Source: Pseudomonas sp. SDI (GTDB taxonomy: Bacteria; Pseudomonadota; Gammaproteobacteria; Pseudomonadales; Pseudomonadaceae). From it: DNA of 64,000 nucleotides. This document shows positions 45,979 through 55,502 of the stretch, in pieces. The notes beneath the pieces are model-generated. The model worked only from the letters and a program-made list of their open reading frames with translations. It made no database searches and was not told where the DNA came from. The stretch lies in the NCBI RefSeq assembly GCF_003105155.1, contig NZ_QETK01000009.1:96012-160011 (forward strand). Reading direction: 5' to 3'. The position numbers and the translations under genes were made by a program. Position 1 is the stretch's first letter. Each line of letters opens with the position of its first letter.

Positions 45979-46233
45979 ATGCCCGACGCTCACAGCTCAG
46001 CCAGCACCGGCAAGTTCACCCACCTGCTGCAGCGTCTTCAACCCGGCGCACTTAGCGCCGTCGAACCGGTCGCCGCCATGCGTGCACAGTTCGCCAGCCA
46101 GTTGCCCGAGGTCGCCGCTCTCGCCGGCACCGCCCAGCACCTGCCGCTGGCCGCCGCCTCGGTCGACGCTGTGCTCTGCGCCCAGGCCTTCCCCTACCAG
46201 ACGCAGGCCTATGCCTGCGACCGTCTGGCCTGA
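45979..46233 (+). pseudogene. Fragment of a class I SAM-dependent methyltransferase
   Basis: This 84-codon frame matches the middle of a methyltransferase. STGKFTHLLQRL corresponds to the end of motif I (normally AAGTGKFT), AVEPVAAMRAQFASQLPEV to the next strand and helix, and SVDAVLCAQAF to the motif usually followed by HWF. The first strand is missing upstream. After AQAF the frame runs into unrelated residues and stops, so at least two thirds of the enzyme are absent. The following hydrolase ATG directly abuts the stop codon (TGAATG). I read it as a decayed remnant left by deletions at both ends. Confidence 0.7.
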
Positions 46234-47763
46234 ATGCGCGCCGGTCTCGCCCGCCTGCTGTGGCGCAGCCTGCTGGTAGCCGGCGCCTGCGCGCTGACCC
46301 TGCTCGCCTGGCGGATCTACGACACCGAGCGTGGTCCGGCGCTGCAACCCTGGCACCTGCACGTGCCACACGAACTCAGCGAGGCAGAACTCGACGGCAG
46401 CGACTGGACGGCCTGGCTGCGCGCCGAGGATGCGGTGTTCGCCGAAGTGCGCAAGGCGGTCAGCGAGCGCCTGCCGGCGCTGGCGGGCGTGTCGATCAAC
46501 CGTTACCAGCCGGGCAGCCCGGTGTACCCGGCACGCTTCGCCCAAGACTGGAACCGCTCCTACCTGCTGGAGCCGCAGGGCACGCCGCGTGGCGTGGTGG
46601 TGCTGCTGCACGGACTGACCGATTCGCCCTACAGCCTGCGGCACATCGCCCAGCGCTACCGCGAGCTGGGCTTTCTCGCCATCGGCCTGCGTCTGCCCGG
46701 CCATGGCAGCGTGCCAGCGGCACTCACCGACGCGCGCTGGCAGGACTGGCTGGCCGCCACCCGCCTGGCCGTGCGCACCGCCCGCCAGCAGGTACCGACA
46801 CCGGCGCCGTTGCACCTGGTGGGGTTTTCCAATGGCGGTGCGCTGGCGGTCAAATATGCGCTGGATGCGCTCGGCGACCGTCAGTTGCCGACCGCCGACC
46901 GCCTGGTGTTGATCTCGCCCATGATCGGCGTCACCCGCTACGCACGCTTTGCCGGGCTGGCCGGCTTGCCAGCGCTGCTGCCGGCGTTCAGCAAGGCGGC
47001 CTGGCTGAGCCGACTGCCGGAGTTCAACCCGTTCAAGTACAACTCGTTCCCGGTGAATGCCGCACGCCAGTCATGGCTGCTCACCGATGCCCTGCAAACC
47101 CAGCTGGCGCGGCTGGCCAGCCAGCACAACCTGAACGCGCTGCCGCCGATCCTGAGCTTTCAGTCGCTGGTCGACTACACCGTGAGCACCCCGGCGCTGG
47201 TCAGTGGCCTGTATCGCTTCCTGCCGGCCAACGGCAGCGAACTGGTGATTTTCGACCTGAACCGCGCCAGCGATTTCGGTGGTCTGCTCAACCCTGGCCT
47301 GGACAACGCGTTGGAGCGCCTGTTGCCGGCGCCACCGCGCAACTACAAGACCAGCGTGGTCACCAACGCATCGGCCAGCAGCACTGCGATGGTCGAGGTC
47401 AGCACCCTGGCCCTGAACCGGACCAGCAGCGAAACGCCGTTGACCCTGACGTACCCACGCGAGCTGTTTTCACTGTCGCACGTGGCCTTGCCGTTCCCCA
47501 GCAGCGATGCGCTGTATGGCCGCGAGCCGGACAGCCGCGAGGACTTCGGTATTCATTTGGGCAGCCTGGCCGCCCGTGGCGAACGCGGTGTGCTGATGGT
47601 GCATCTGGATGCGCTGATGCGGGTAGCGTCGAATCCGTTCTTCCCGTATCTGTTGCGCCGGATCGAAACCGATATCCCCGGCAGCCCGCCGGCGGCGCCG
47701 CCGAAAAAGCGCTCCGGGCGCGGGGCGATTGCCATCGTCTCGCCGCCAACTGACGGAACGTAG
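46234..47763 (+). CDS. Alpha/beta hydrolase, membrane-anchored or exported
   Basis: The 509-residue protein has an N-terminal hydrophobic anchor (residues 8-25), then an alpha/beta hydrolase domain with the oxyanion segment VVVLLHGLTDSPYSLR, the cap block GLRLPGHGSVPA and the nucleophile serine in HLVGFSNGGALAVKYAL. A long C-terminal region of about 250 residues is less familiar and ends in a basic tail (PKKRSGRG). It may be a lipase-like enzyme acting outside the cytoplasm. No ribosome binding site is visible and the ATG abuts the upstream pseudogene, so the expression unit may have been altered by the deletion. Confidence 0.75.
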   Translation: MRAGLARLLWRSLLVAGACALTLLAWRIYDTERGPALQPWHLHVPHELSEAELDGSDWTAWLRAEDAVFAEVRKAVSERLPALAGVSINRYQPGSPVYPARFAQDWNRSYLLEPQGTPRGVVVLLHGLTDSPYSLRHIAQRYRELGFLAIGLRLPGHGSVPAALTDARWQDWLAATRLAVRTARQQVPTPAPLHLVGFSNGGALAVKYALDALGDRQLPTADRLVLISPMIGVTRYARFAGLAGLPALLPAFSKAAWLSRLPEFNPFKYNSFPVNAARQSWLLTDALQTQLARLASQHNLNALPPILSFQSLVDYTVSTPALVSGLYRFLPANGSELVIFDLNRASDFGGLLNPGLDNALERLLPAPPRNYKTSVVTNASASSTAMVEVSTLALNRTSSETPLTLTYPRELFSLSHVALPFPSSDALYGREPDSREDFGIHLGSLAARGERGVLMVHLDALMRVASNPFFPYLLRRIETDIPGSPPAAPPKKRSGRGAIAIVSPPTDGT

Positions 47764-47810
47764 CGCCGGCCCATGGGCAAACGCCGACACCTGTCGCTAT
47801 GCTTGGGCGC

Positions 47811-48203
47811 ATGACCACGCCGAGCTTTCCCAGCCGTTCCCCCTGCCCACCCGGCGCCTGCGATTGTGGGCGTGAGGCGCTGGCCGAGGATCTGCGCATC
47901 CTGCGCCTGACCCGCCAGGAAGAGCGGATCCTGCTGGAGCGCCTGGAAAACCTCGCTAGCCTGGCCGAGCTTGAGCACATGCAGCGGCGGTTGTACGAGA
48001 ACCTGGGGATCCGCCTGAGCATCCTGCCCAGTTTCAACGAGGTGCGCTCGTCGCGCGGGATCCAGATCCTGATCGAGGACCTGCCCGGCCTGTGCCGCAA
48101 GACGCGCAAGGCGATCCCGGCGGCGATCCGCCGGAGCCTCGACCGGCAGCCGGAGATCGCCTGGCGACTGCTCGATGCCCATGACCTGTTGCGCGATACC
48201 TGA
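47811..48203 (+). CDS. Conserved hypothetical protein with CxCGR N-terminus
   Basis: The 130-residue soluble protein begins MTTPSFPSRSPCPPGACDCGRE, with three cysteines in a short span that could bind metal. It continues as a helical region (LRILRLTRQEERILLERLENLASLAELEHMQRRLYENLG) and ends EIAWRLLDAHDLLRDT. It resembles small conserved Pseudomonas proteins of unknown function. An ATG four codons upstream is also in frame. It ends close to the stop of the convergent ABC ATPase gene. Confidence 0.65.
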   Translation: MTTPSFPSRSPCPPGACDCGREALAEDLRILRLTRQEERILLERLENLASLAELEHMQRRLYENLGIRLSILPSFNEVRSSRGIQILIEDLPGLCRKTRKAIPAAIRRSLDRQPEIAWRLLDAHDLLRDT

Positions 48204-48206
48204 CGC

Positions 48207-48314
48207 TCAGTGCCTGAGGGCCCGCTGGGCCAAGGGCAGGATGGCTGCAACGGTCATTGGCCCGTCGGCGAACTGCTCAAGCAGCTCTCTCGGGATTTGG
48301 CGTCGCTCCCGTGA
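48207..48314 (-). pseudogene. Possible transposase remnant
   Basis: In the 136-base gap a minus-strand open frame without a start reads ERRQIPRELLEQFADGPMT and stops at 48207. The IPRELLxQF..GPMT pattern reminds me of the N-terminus of IS256-type transposases, but the match is short and from memory. No terminal repeats are visible. It may be a chance frame. Confidence 0.2.
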
Positions 48315-48339
48315 CGGTCGGCGAGCAGGTTCCGCCACC

Positions 48340-50097
48340 TCACGCTATGCTCGGCGAATACTCGACCAAGCCCCGCGTGTAAGCCACTTGCGGCCGATCC
48401 AACACCTCGGCCACCGCGCCCTGCTCCACCACCCGCCCATCCTTGACCACCATCACCCGATCGGCAATCGCCCGCACCACCCCCAGGTCGTGCGTCACAA
48501 ACAGCAGGGTCAGCCCCTCCCCCTGCAAGCGCTTGAGCAAGGCCAGAATCGCCGCCTGCACCGACACGTCCAGCGCCGAGGTCACCTCATCGCAAATCAG
48601 CACCGACGGTTCGCACACCAGCGCACGCGCGATCGCCACCCGCTGGCGCTCGCCACCCGACAATTGATGCGGCAACTTGTCCACCGTCGACACCGGCAAC
48701 GCCACCCGCTGCAGCGCCGCCTCGATCCGCGCCCGGCACGCCGCCGCCGTGAGCCCGAAGAAATGCGCCAGTGGCGCCTGCAGGCATTGCCCAACCGTCT
48801 GCCGCGGGTTCAACGCCCGGTACGGGTTCTGGAAGATGTACTGAATCCGCTGCCGCGACGCCGCCGGCCGCTGCCGCGCCAACAGGCTCAATGGCGCACA
48901 GTCGAACACCAGCTCGCCACTGGCGTTGTCGCCCAGCCCGGCCAGGGTCCGCGCCAGGCTGGTCTTGCCCGAGCCCGACTCGCCCACCACCGCCAGGCAC
49001 TCCCCCGCCTGCAACTGCAACGACACATCGAACAACACCTGCCGGTCATACGTCAGGTTCAACCGACGAATCGCCAGCAACGGCGCCGCCGCGGCCAGCA
49101 CCTCACGCGGCGGCGCCAACGGCTCGGCCGGCAACGCCGTCAGTTGCGGATGCAGGCACGCCACCTGATGCGCCGCCTCCAGCGCCAACAAACCCGGCTC
49201 GGCCTGTTCGCAGGCGGCACTGCGCCGGGCACAACGTGCCGCGAACGCACAGCCCTGCGGCCGCTGCCCCGGCGCCGGCGCATGCCCGGCAATCGCCCGT
49301 AACGGGCGCTGCCGCGCCACATCCGGGATCGCTGCCAGCAGGCCGAGGGTGTACGGATGGCTCGGCCGGGCAAACAAGCGCTCGCGCGCGGCCACCTCGA
49401 CGATCCGCCCGGCATACATCACCATCACCCGATCGACCAGGTCCTTGATCACCGCCAGGTCGTGCGACACATACACCGCCGCCACGCCCTGCTCCTTGCA
49501 CAGCCGCCGCAGGGTTTGCAGGATGTGCGCCTGGGTGCGCACGTCGAGCGCGGTGGTCGGCTCGTCGAGGACGATCAGCTTGGGCCGCAGGATGAACGCC
49601 AGGGCCAGCATCACCCGCTGCTGTTGACCACCGGACAATTGATGGGCAAAGCGCCGGAGGAACTCGCGGTCGCCTGGCAGGCCGACATCGTCGAGGGTCT
49701 GTAGCAGGCGCTCGTCGCGAGCGGCGCGGCCGAGCGCCGGTTCGTGCGCCTGCAAGGTTTCCAACAGCAGATGGCCAATGCGCAACGCTGGGTTCAGGGC
49801 CATGGCCGGGTCCTGGGCGACGTAGCCGATCAGCCCGCCACGGGCCTTGCGCAAGGCCTCGCCGTGCACGCTGAGCAACGGCGTGCCGGCGATGTCGATC
49901 TGCCCGCCGGCCAGCCGCGCACCACGCCGGGCATGGGCGAGCAAAGCAGTGGCCAGGGTCGTCTTGCCGGAACCGGATTCGCCGACCAGGCCGAGGATTT
50001 CACCGGCGGACAGGCTGAAGCTGATGTGGTCGATGATGTCCGGGCCGCTGGACAGTTCGACCCGCAAATTGGAGACCTCAAGGGCCTGACTGACCAT
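48340..50097 (-). CDS. Peptide/nickel-type ABC transporter, fused double ATPase
   Basis: The product has 585 residues with two complete ATPase domains, as in GsiA/YejF. Domain 1 has Walker A GESGSGKTT, signature LSGGQQQRVMLALAF, Walker B LIVLDEPTTALD and an oligopeptide-type C-terminal cysteine cluster (CAFAARCARRSAACEQAEPG...ACLHP). Domain 2 has GESGSGKTS, LSGGERQRVAIARAL and VLICDEVTSALDVSVQ. It powers the importer formed by the next two permeases and the binding protein. The start overlaps the permease stop (TGATG). It is the last gene of the leftward sulfur operon. Confidence 0.9.
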   Translation of the reverse strand: MVSQALEVSNLRVELSSGPDIIDHISFSLSAGEILGLVGESGSGKTTLATALLAHARRGARLAGGQIDIAGTPLLSVHGEALRKARGGLIGYVAQDPAMALNPALRIGHLLLETLQAHEPALGRAARDERLLQTLDDVGLPGDREFLRRFAHQLSGGQQQRVMLALAFILRPKLIVLDEPTTALDVRTQAHILQTLRRLCKEQGVAAVYVSHDLAVIKDLVDRVMVMYAGRIVEVAARERLFARPSHPYTLGLLAAIPDVARQRPLRAIAGHAPAPGQRPQGCAFAARCARRSAACEQAEPGLLALEAAHQVACLHPQLTALPAEPLAPPREVLAAAAPLLAIRRLNLTYDRQVLFDVSLQLQAGECLAVVGESGSGKTSLARTLAGLGDNASGELVFDCAPLSLLARQRPAASRQRIQYIFQNPYRALNPRQTVGQCLQAPLAHFFGLTAAACRARIEAALQRVALPVSTVDKLPHQLSGGERQRVAIARALVCEPSVLICDEVTSALDVSVQAAILALLKRLQGEGLTLLFVTHDLGVVRAIADRVMVVKDGRVVEQGAVAEVLDRPQVAYTRGLVEYSPSIA

Positions 50098-50912
50098 CAC
50101 CGCTCCCCCGCACTGTGCCGCGCCACACCCTCGGCAAATATATTCGTCCCGTAGGCAAACACGCCGATCAGCAGCGCCGGCGCCAGCACCGCCCACGGCT
50201 GTACCAGCAAGCCGGCCTGGTTCTCGTTGATCATCAAGCCCCAGTCCGCCGCGGGTGGCGCCACGCCGTAACCGAGGAAACTCAGCCCTGACAACATGCC
50301 CACGCCCCAGGTCAGCATGTTGCCGAAATGCACCAGCAACGGCGTCAGCACGTTCGGCAGAATTTCCCGCAGCAGAATCCGCGTGCGCGAAAAGCCCATC
50401 ATCTGCGCCGCCTCGACAAACTCCTGGCTGGCCACTGCCACCGCGCTGCCCCGGGCCAGACGAATCACCCCGGGGGTAAAGGCAATCGCCACCGTCAGCA
50501 CGATCAGCCACGGCGCCCGCCCCAGCATCGACACGATCAGCAACACCAGGATCAGATCCGGGAACGCCAGCCAGACATCCGCCAACCAGGTAATCGCCTG
50601 GTCCAGACGCTGGCGCGACAACCCCGCCAGCATTCCCAGCAAGGTGCCGAGCAGCAGCGCTATCGCCGCCGCTGCCAGCGACATCCAGAGGATCGACAGG
50701 CCACCGCTGAGCAACCGCGAGAGCACGTCATGCCCGAGGAAATCGTTGCCCAGCGGCGCCTGCGCGCTCGGTGCGCCGTACACCCCGCCGACCATGTCGG
50801 TGGGCGCATGCGGCGCCAGCCAGGGGCCGAACAGCGCCAGCAGGACGATGAACAGGGTCACCAGGCCACCGCGGCGAATGTGCGGCTCACGCCAGAATCG
50901 TGCATCGAACAT
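50097..50912 (-). CDS. Peptide/nickel-type ABC permease (DppC type)
   Basis: This is a 271-residue inner membrane protein with about six hydrophobic segments. The N-terminal DppC-type block (GNDFLGHDVLSRLLSGG) and the ATPase-contact loop EFVEAAQMMGFSRTRILLREILPN are clear. It pairs with the DppB-type permease 12 bases upstream. Its place inside an operon with desulfurisation enzymes suggests an organosulfur substrate rather than peptides, which is inference. Confidence 0.9.
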   Translation of the reverse strand: MFDARFWREPHIRRGGLVTLFIVLLALFGPWLAPHAPTDMVGGVYGAPSAQAPLGNDFLGHDVLSRLLSGGLSILWMSLAAAAIALLLGTLLGMLAGLSRQRLDQAITWLADVWLAFPDLILVLLIVSMLGRAPWLIVLTVAIAFTPGVIRLARGSAVAVASQEFVEAAQMMGFSRTRILLREILPNVLTPLLVHFGNMLTWGVGMLSGLSFLGYGVAPPAADWGLMINENQAGLLVQPWAVLAPALLIGVFAYGTNIFAEGVARHSAGER

Positions 50913-50924
50913 GCTTCACTCCTT

Positions 50925-51998
50925 TCAAGGTGCTTTCGCCGCCGGCCGCCGCCACCAGCTCTGGATGCCACGGCGGCTGCGGCCAATCAGTGTGGCGCGA
51001 CGCGCCGTACGCAATTTCGGGGTCAGCAGCACCGTCAGCAGGTCGGCCAACAGGTTGATCGCCACCACCCCCAGGGTCATCACCAGCACCACGCCCTGGA
51101 TCAGCGGCAGGTCGCGCGTCTGGATCGCGCTGTTGAGCTGGGTGCCGATGCCCGGATAGCTGAAGATCACTTCCGCCAGCAGCGCGCCGCCGATCAGCGT
51201 GCGCAAGGTCAGCGCCACCCCCTGGATCGCCGGCACCAGCGCATTGGGCAAGGTGTGCCGCCAGACGATGCGCCACTCGGCCACCCCGCGCAGCCGCGCC
51301 GCACTGACGTAGTCGGCGTCCAGCGCCTCGATCATCGACGCACGCACCAGTCGCGCCAGGTACGGCAACGACGACAGGCTCAGGGCGAAGATCGGCAGCA
51401 GAAGAAATTCCAGTTGCTGCCACAGGCGCTTGTCCGGGTCGAGAATCGACACCGCCGGCAGCAGGTTGACCTGCGGCATGGAGAACAGCAGCACCAGGCC
51501 GATGGCCAGCAGGAACCCCGGCGTCGCCTTGAGGAAGATCAGCGTCGACAGGCCCCAGCGGTCCAGCCGGCTGTCGCGGCGCAGTGCCAGGCTCACGCCG
51601 AGCCCCAGGGCCAGCGGCACCACCAGCAGCAGCACCCCGGCCAGCAGCGCCAGGGTATTGCCGAAACGACCGAGGATGATCGCCGCCACCGGCTGGTTGG
51701 AGTCCAGCGAGGTACCCAGGTCGCCGTGCAGCACCTGGCCGAGCCACCCCAGGTATTGCAGCAGGATCGGCCGGTTCAGGCCGAGTTGCTCGCGCAGGGT
51801 TTCGATGCTTTGCAGCGGCGCGTCGGGGCCGAGAATGACCCGTGCCGGGTCCGACGGCAGCGCCTGGGTGGCCACGAACACCACCAGGCTGATCACCCAG
51901 GCGGTGAGCAGGCCGTAGCCCAGGCGGCCGACAAACCATGGCAGCCAGGCCGGCAAGCGGGGAGCAGCAGAACGAGTCGTCGCGCACGGTTCAGGCAT
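50925..51998 (-). CDS. Peptide/nickel-type ABC permease (DppB type)
   Basis: The 357-residue protein starts with the DppB pattern (FVGRLGYGLLTAWVISLVVFVATQALPSDPAR). It continues with LGLNRPILLQYLGWLGQVLHGDLGTSL and the contact loop ALDADYVSAARLRGVAEWRIVWRHTLPNAL. Its first eight bases overlap the end of the binding-protein gene. With the DppC-type partner it makes the membrane channel. Confidence 0.9.
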   Translation of the reverse strand: MPEPCATTRSAAPRLPAWLPWFVGRLGYGLLTAWVISLVVFVATQALPSDPARVILGPDAPLQSIETLREQLGLNRPILLQYLGWLGQVLHGDLGTSLDSNQPVAAIILGRFGNTLALLAGVLLLVVPLALGLGVSLALRRDSRLDRWGLSTLIFLKATPGFLLAIGLVLLFSMPQVNLLPAVSILDPDKRLWQQLEFLLLPIFALSLSSLPYLARLVRASMIEALDADYVSAARLRGVAEWRIVWRHTLPNALVPAIQGVALTLRTLIGGALLAEVIFSYPGIGTQLNSAIQTRDLPLIQGVVLVMTLGVVAINLLADLLTVLLTPKLRTARRATLIGRSRRGIQSWWRRPAAKAP

Positions 51999-53559
51999 GG
52001 TTCAACCACACGCTGTCAAAGCGCCAGGAGGCGAAGGTGGTCTGTTCGCCGTGCAGGCCGCCGACCTTCTGCGAGGCCGCGTCGAGCACGTCGGTGAAGC
52101 CCCAGATCAGCAAGCCACCGCGTTCATGCTGGATGCGCTGAGCCTCGTGCACCAATTGCTTGCGGCGCTCCAGGTCGGGCTGGCCGAGGGCCTGGGTAAA
52201 CAGTTCGGCGAAGCGCTGGTCGCGGAAGTTGCTGCGGTTGTAGATCGCCAGCGGCGCATCGTTGTGCAGGCCGGTGGCGAGAAAGCCACGCGCCGGCGTC
52301 GAGCCCGGCGACATCAGCCACTGTTCCTTCTGTGGGCCGTTGAACACCGAACCGTCGACCGGGGTCACCTTGACCTCGACGCCGACCTTTTTCGCCTGCT
52401 GGGCGAACACCAGGGCGGCATTCACTTCGTTGGCGGTGGTGGTCAGCTCGATGCGCAGGTCGCTCTGCCCGGCCTGACGCAGCAACGAACGCGCCTGGTC
52501 GAGGTCGCAGGAACGCTGGGCGATGGTGTGATTGTAGGTCGGGTCCTGCGGCGAATACAGGTCGTTGGCAATGCGCCCGAAACCGTTCAGGCCACGGCCG
52601 ACCAGTTCCTGGCGGTCGGCCAGCAAACGGAACGCCTGGCGCACCCGCTCATCCTGGAACGGCGCCTTCGCCGTGTTGAGATTGAAGCCGCTGAACGAGG
52701 TGGTCGGCGACACCACCAATTGCAGGCGTGGGTCGGCCTTGAGCAGGGCACTGTGTTCGGCCTGCACACCGCTGGCGACGTCGATCTGCCCGGCACGCAA
52801 GGCGGCGACCCGCGAGACCTGGTCCTTGAATTCGATGATTTCCAGCTCGTCGGCATACGGCTGGTTCGGCTTGAAGTAGTTCTCAAAACGGCTGAACAGC
52901 GCTCGCTGGCCCGGCACGAAGCTTTTCAGCCGGTACGGGCCGGCACCCACCGGGTTGCTGACCGGGTCGTAGTCGGTGGGCACGATGCCACCGAAGGCGA
53001 TCAGCGTTTCGTCCAGCGGGAAGAAGCTGCGGCCCTGCTTGAAACGGATCTCGATGGTCCGCTCGTCGAGCTTGCGCAGCGCCTGGCGGTCGATGGCCCC
53101 GACCAGCCCGGCGAACGGCGAGGCCAGTTTCGGATCGGTCAGGCGCAGGATCGAAAACAGCATATCGTCGCTGGTAATGCTTTTGCCGTGGTGGAACTCC
53201 AGCCCCGGCTTGATGCGGATGGTCCAGGCACTGGCGTCGGCGTTCGGCTCGGCGAACTCGGCCAGGCCCAGACGCGTGCTGACGTCGTCGTTCCACTCCC
53301 AGAACTTGCTGTACAGTGCCCAGCCGCGAATGATCCCGCCGCCGGACGGCTTGTGCGCATCGAGGTTGCCGGCCTGATCGCCGTCGATGATGCCGACGCG
53401 CAGGCGCCCACCGCGCACCGGCTGGGTCGAGCGCTGCGGGGCAGCCACGGAACCGGCGCCACCGTCGCAACCGCTGAGCAGGCTCGAACCGAGCAGCAGG
53501 CCGCCACCGACGGCCAGGCTGTTGCCGAGAAACACCCGGCGGGAAAATGCGTTTGCCAT
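51991..53559 (-). CDS. ABC transporter substrate-binding protein, family 5 (Dpp/Nik type)
   Basis: The protein has 522 residues. The N-terminus SRRVFLGNSLAVGGGLLLGSSLLSGC combines a twin-arginine-like start with a lipobox, so it is probably a lipid-anchored binding protein exported by Tat or Sec. The family 5 fold shows in GWALYSKFWEWNDDVSTRLGLAE, IRIKPGLEFHHGKSITSDDMLFSI and PVGAGPYRLKSFVPGQ. AAGGAG lies before the ATG. It sits ten bases after the flavin monooxygenase gene and supplies the importer. Confidence 0.9.
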   Translation of the reverse strand: MANAFSRRVFLGNSLAVGGGLLLGSSLLSGCDGGAGSVAAPQRSTQPVRGGRLRVGIIDGDQAGNLDAHKPSGGGIIRGWALYSKFWEWNDDVSTRLGLAEFAEPNADASAWTIRIKPGLEFHHGKSITSDDMLFSILRLTDPKLASPFAGLVGAIDRQALRKLDERTIEIRFKQGRSFFPLDETLIAFGGIVPTDYDPVSNPVGAGPYRLKSFVPGQRALFSRFENYFKPNQPYADELEIIEFKDQVSRVAALRAGQIDVASGVQAEHSALLKADPRLQLVVSPTTSFSGFNLNTAKAPFQDERVRQAFRLLADRQELVGRGLNGFGRIANDLYSPQDPTYNHTIAQRSCDLDQARSLLRQAGQSDLRIELTTTANEVNAALVFAQQAKKVGVEVKVTPVDGSVFNGPQKEQWLMSPGSTPARGFLATGLHNDAPLAIYNRSNFRDQRFAELFTQALGQPDLERRKQLVHEAQRIQHERGGLLIWGFTDVLDAASQKVGGLHGEQTTFASWRFDSVWLNHA

Positions 53560-53569
53560 GGGCAGCTCC

Positions 53570-54745
53570 TTAAGCCGGTTGCGCGGCCGTGCGTGCGCCG
53601 AGGCGCGGGATCTCGAAGCCGTGGTCCAGGTCCAACAGCGGGAACAGCAGGTCGGCGACCCGCTGCGCTTCATCGATCAGCGGGAAGCCGGAGAGGATGA
53701 ACGCCGAGGTGCCTTGCGCTTCGTACTCGCGGATCCGCGCGGCGACCTGTTCGGCACTGCCGACCAGGTAGGTGCCGGCCGCCGGGCCGAGGATGTTGAA
53801 GCCGAACAGGCTCGGCCCGGTCCAGACGTTGGGGTAGATCTCCAGCTCGCGCGCGCGCGGCAGGCGGCCGTCGCGGATACTCTGCAGGTTGCGCTGGATC
53901 TGCGGATCGTCGCTGTGGAAGCTTTCCAGGGTCTGGCCTGGCGGCAACTGCCGTTCAATGGCGGCGCGGGCGGTGGCCAGCGAGGTCTGTTGCAGCAGTT
54001 TCTCGGCGTGGGCCCAGGCTTCTTCCTCGGTCTCGCGGACGATGATCTGCAAGCGTGTGCCGTAGGTCAGCTCGCGGCCGACCTTGGCCGCCTCGGCGGC
54101 CACCCGGCGGAACTTGTCGCCCAGTTTCGGCGGGGTGTCGGCGAAGCTCAGGTAGACGTCGAGCAACTGCACCGAATGCGCCACACCCGGCGCCGACGTG
54201 CCGGCACCCCAGAGTGGCACCGCCAGGCGCTTGGGCGCATGCCAGCCACCCAGCGGATGCCGGGCCGCAGCCGCCGGACGCGGCGCGAGCTTGACGTACT
54301 GGCCGTCGAAGCCCAGCGTTTCGCCGGCATAGATGCTCTGGAACGCCCGCCAGTATTCCAGGCTGAACTGGTAGCGCTCGTCGTGCGGGTAATGAATGCC
54401 AAGGGTCGCCAGCCCGGCATCGCTGCCGTTGACCACGTTGAACAGCAGACGGCCACCGGAGAACTCGTCGAAGGTCAGCGCCCACTTGGCCAGCACCGCC
54501 GGCGACAGTTCGCCCGGGTGCTGCGCCACCAGAAAACGCAGGTGCTCGGTGGCATCGATCAGCGCCGCCGCAACCGCCAGGCTCTCGTTGGGGCTGGAGC
54601 CGAGCAGCGCACCGTAATAGCCAAGCCGGTCGCTGGCCACCGCCAGTTGCTTGAGGTGGGCGAAATCGGTTTTCCAGCGGCCGTGGGCTTCCCATGGATA
54701 AGGGCCATCGGGGCTGGTGAGGTACCAGAGAATCTTGACTGCCAT
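53570..54745 (-). CDS. SsuD-like LLM-class flavin-dependent monooxygenase
   Basis: The product is a 391-residue reduced-FMN-dependent monooxygenase of the luciferase-like family, close to alkanesulfonate monooxygenase SsuD. Shared blocks are LFNVVNGSDAGLATLGIHYPHDERY, RLQIIVRETEEEAWAHAEKLL, YPNVWTGPSLFG and SAFILSGFPLIDEAQRVADLLFPLLD. The segment matching GRSCED of SsuD reads GSSPNES, so SsuD's active-site-region cysteine is absent and the substrate probably differs. It would insert oxygen to release sulfite or sulfinate. A flavin reductase gene is not in the window. Confidence 0.88.
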   Translation of the reverse strand: MAVKILWYLTSPDGPYPWEAHGRWKTDFAHLKQLAVASDRLGYYGALLGSSPNESLAVAAALIDATEHLRFLVAQHPGELSPAVLAKWALTFDEFSGGRLLFNVVNGSDAGLATLGIHYPHDERYQFSLEYWRAFQSIYAGETLGFDGQYVKLAPRPAAAARHPLGGWHAPKRLAVPLWGAGTSAPGVAHSVQLLDVYLSFADTPPKLGDKFRRVAAEAAKVGRELTYGTRLQIIVRETEEEAWAHAEKLLQQTSLATARAAIERQLPPGQTLESFHSDDPQIQRNLQSIRDGRLPRARELEIYPNVWTGPSLFGFNILGPAAGTYLVGSAEQVAARIREYEAQGTSAFILSGFPLIDEAQRVADLLFPLLDLDHGFEIPRLGARTAAQPA

Positions 54746-54755
54746 GGTGGTGTCC

Positions 54756-55490
54756 TTATCCGCGCGAGCGGTCGGTGGCCGGGATCAGGCCGAGTTCGTT
54801 GGCACGTTCGATCAGCTGGCTCATCTTCCATTGCTGGGTCAGCACACCCGGCCCGTAAGGCCGCGAGCCGCCGATGGCTTCGGCGAGCAGTTGCAGTTGC
54901 GCGCCCTCCTCCAGCAACAGGATGAACTCGGCCGTGGCGCGCAGGCCCTGGCTGCCCCACACGGTCGAACCGCCGTTGGCTTCGAGGATCGCCGGGGTGA
55001 ACGGGTTATCGGCCAGGCTGTCGAGGATGAAGTCGACTTCGTCCTGGCGGCGGTCGATATACACTGGCAACTCGCGGGCCAGCTGGAAGCGCTGCACCGG
55101 CACGTAGTGGAACGGGAAGCTGCGGTGGGTCTGCGCCCAGGCACCGAGGTACGGCGAGTGCACGTGGGACACGGTGGTGATCTGCGGCTGCTGCTGGAAC
55201 AGCCGGGTGTAACGGCTCAAACCGCCCTTGCCCTTGCCGTGGATCAGGTTGCCGTGGAAGTCGCTGACGGTGGCTTGCAGCGGTTTGCGGTAGTCCCACG
55301 GGCCCGGGTAGTTCACCGACACCAGCAGGTCGCGGCCCGGTACCCGCTCGATGAAACCGACGGTACCGTTGGCCGTGATGGTGTGGGTTTCGCGGAACAC
55401 CGTGAACGCCTGCTGGGCCTCTTCGGTGACGTTTTCGACAAAGGCCTTGAGCTCGGCATCGATCAGCTGTTCGGTGGTCAGTACGGTCAT
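54756..55490 (-). CDS. Class II aldolase/adducin-family protein
   Basis: The 244-residue protein belongs to the class II aldolase/adducin family, whose members use a zinc ion held by histidines. Likely ligands lie in HGNLIHGKGKGG and SHVHSPYLGAW. The last third is less conserved (GGSRPYGPGVLTQQWKMSQLIERANELG). In an organosulfur operon it may cleave or rearrange the carbon skeleton left after desulfurisation, or act on the intact substrate. Gaps of 10 and 12 bases to its neighbours put it firmly in the operon. The exact reaction is unknown. Confidence 0.82.
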   Translation of the reverse strand: MTVLTTEQLIDAELKAFVENVTEEAQQAFTVFRETHTITANGTVGFIERVPGRDLLVSVNYPGPWDYRKPLQATVSDFHGNLIHGKGKGGLSRYTRLFQQQPQITTVSHVHSPYLGAWAQTHRSFPFHYVPVQRFQLARELPVYIDRRQDEVDFILDSLADNPFTPAILEANGGSTVWGSQGLRATAEFILLLEEGAQLQLLAEAIGGSRPYGPGVLTQQWKMSQLIERANELGLIPATDRSRG

Positions 55491-55502
55491 GGCAATGCTC
55501 CT

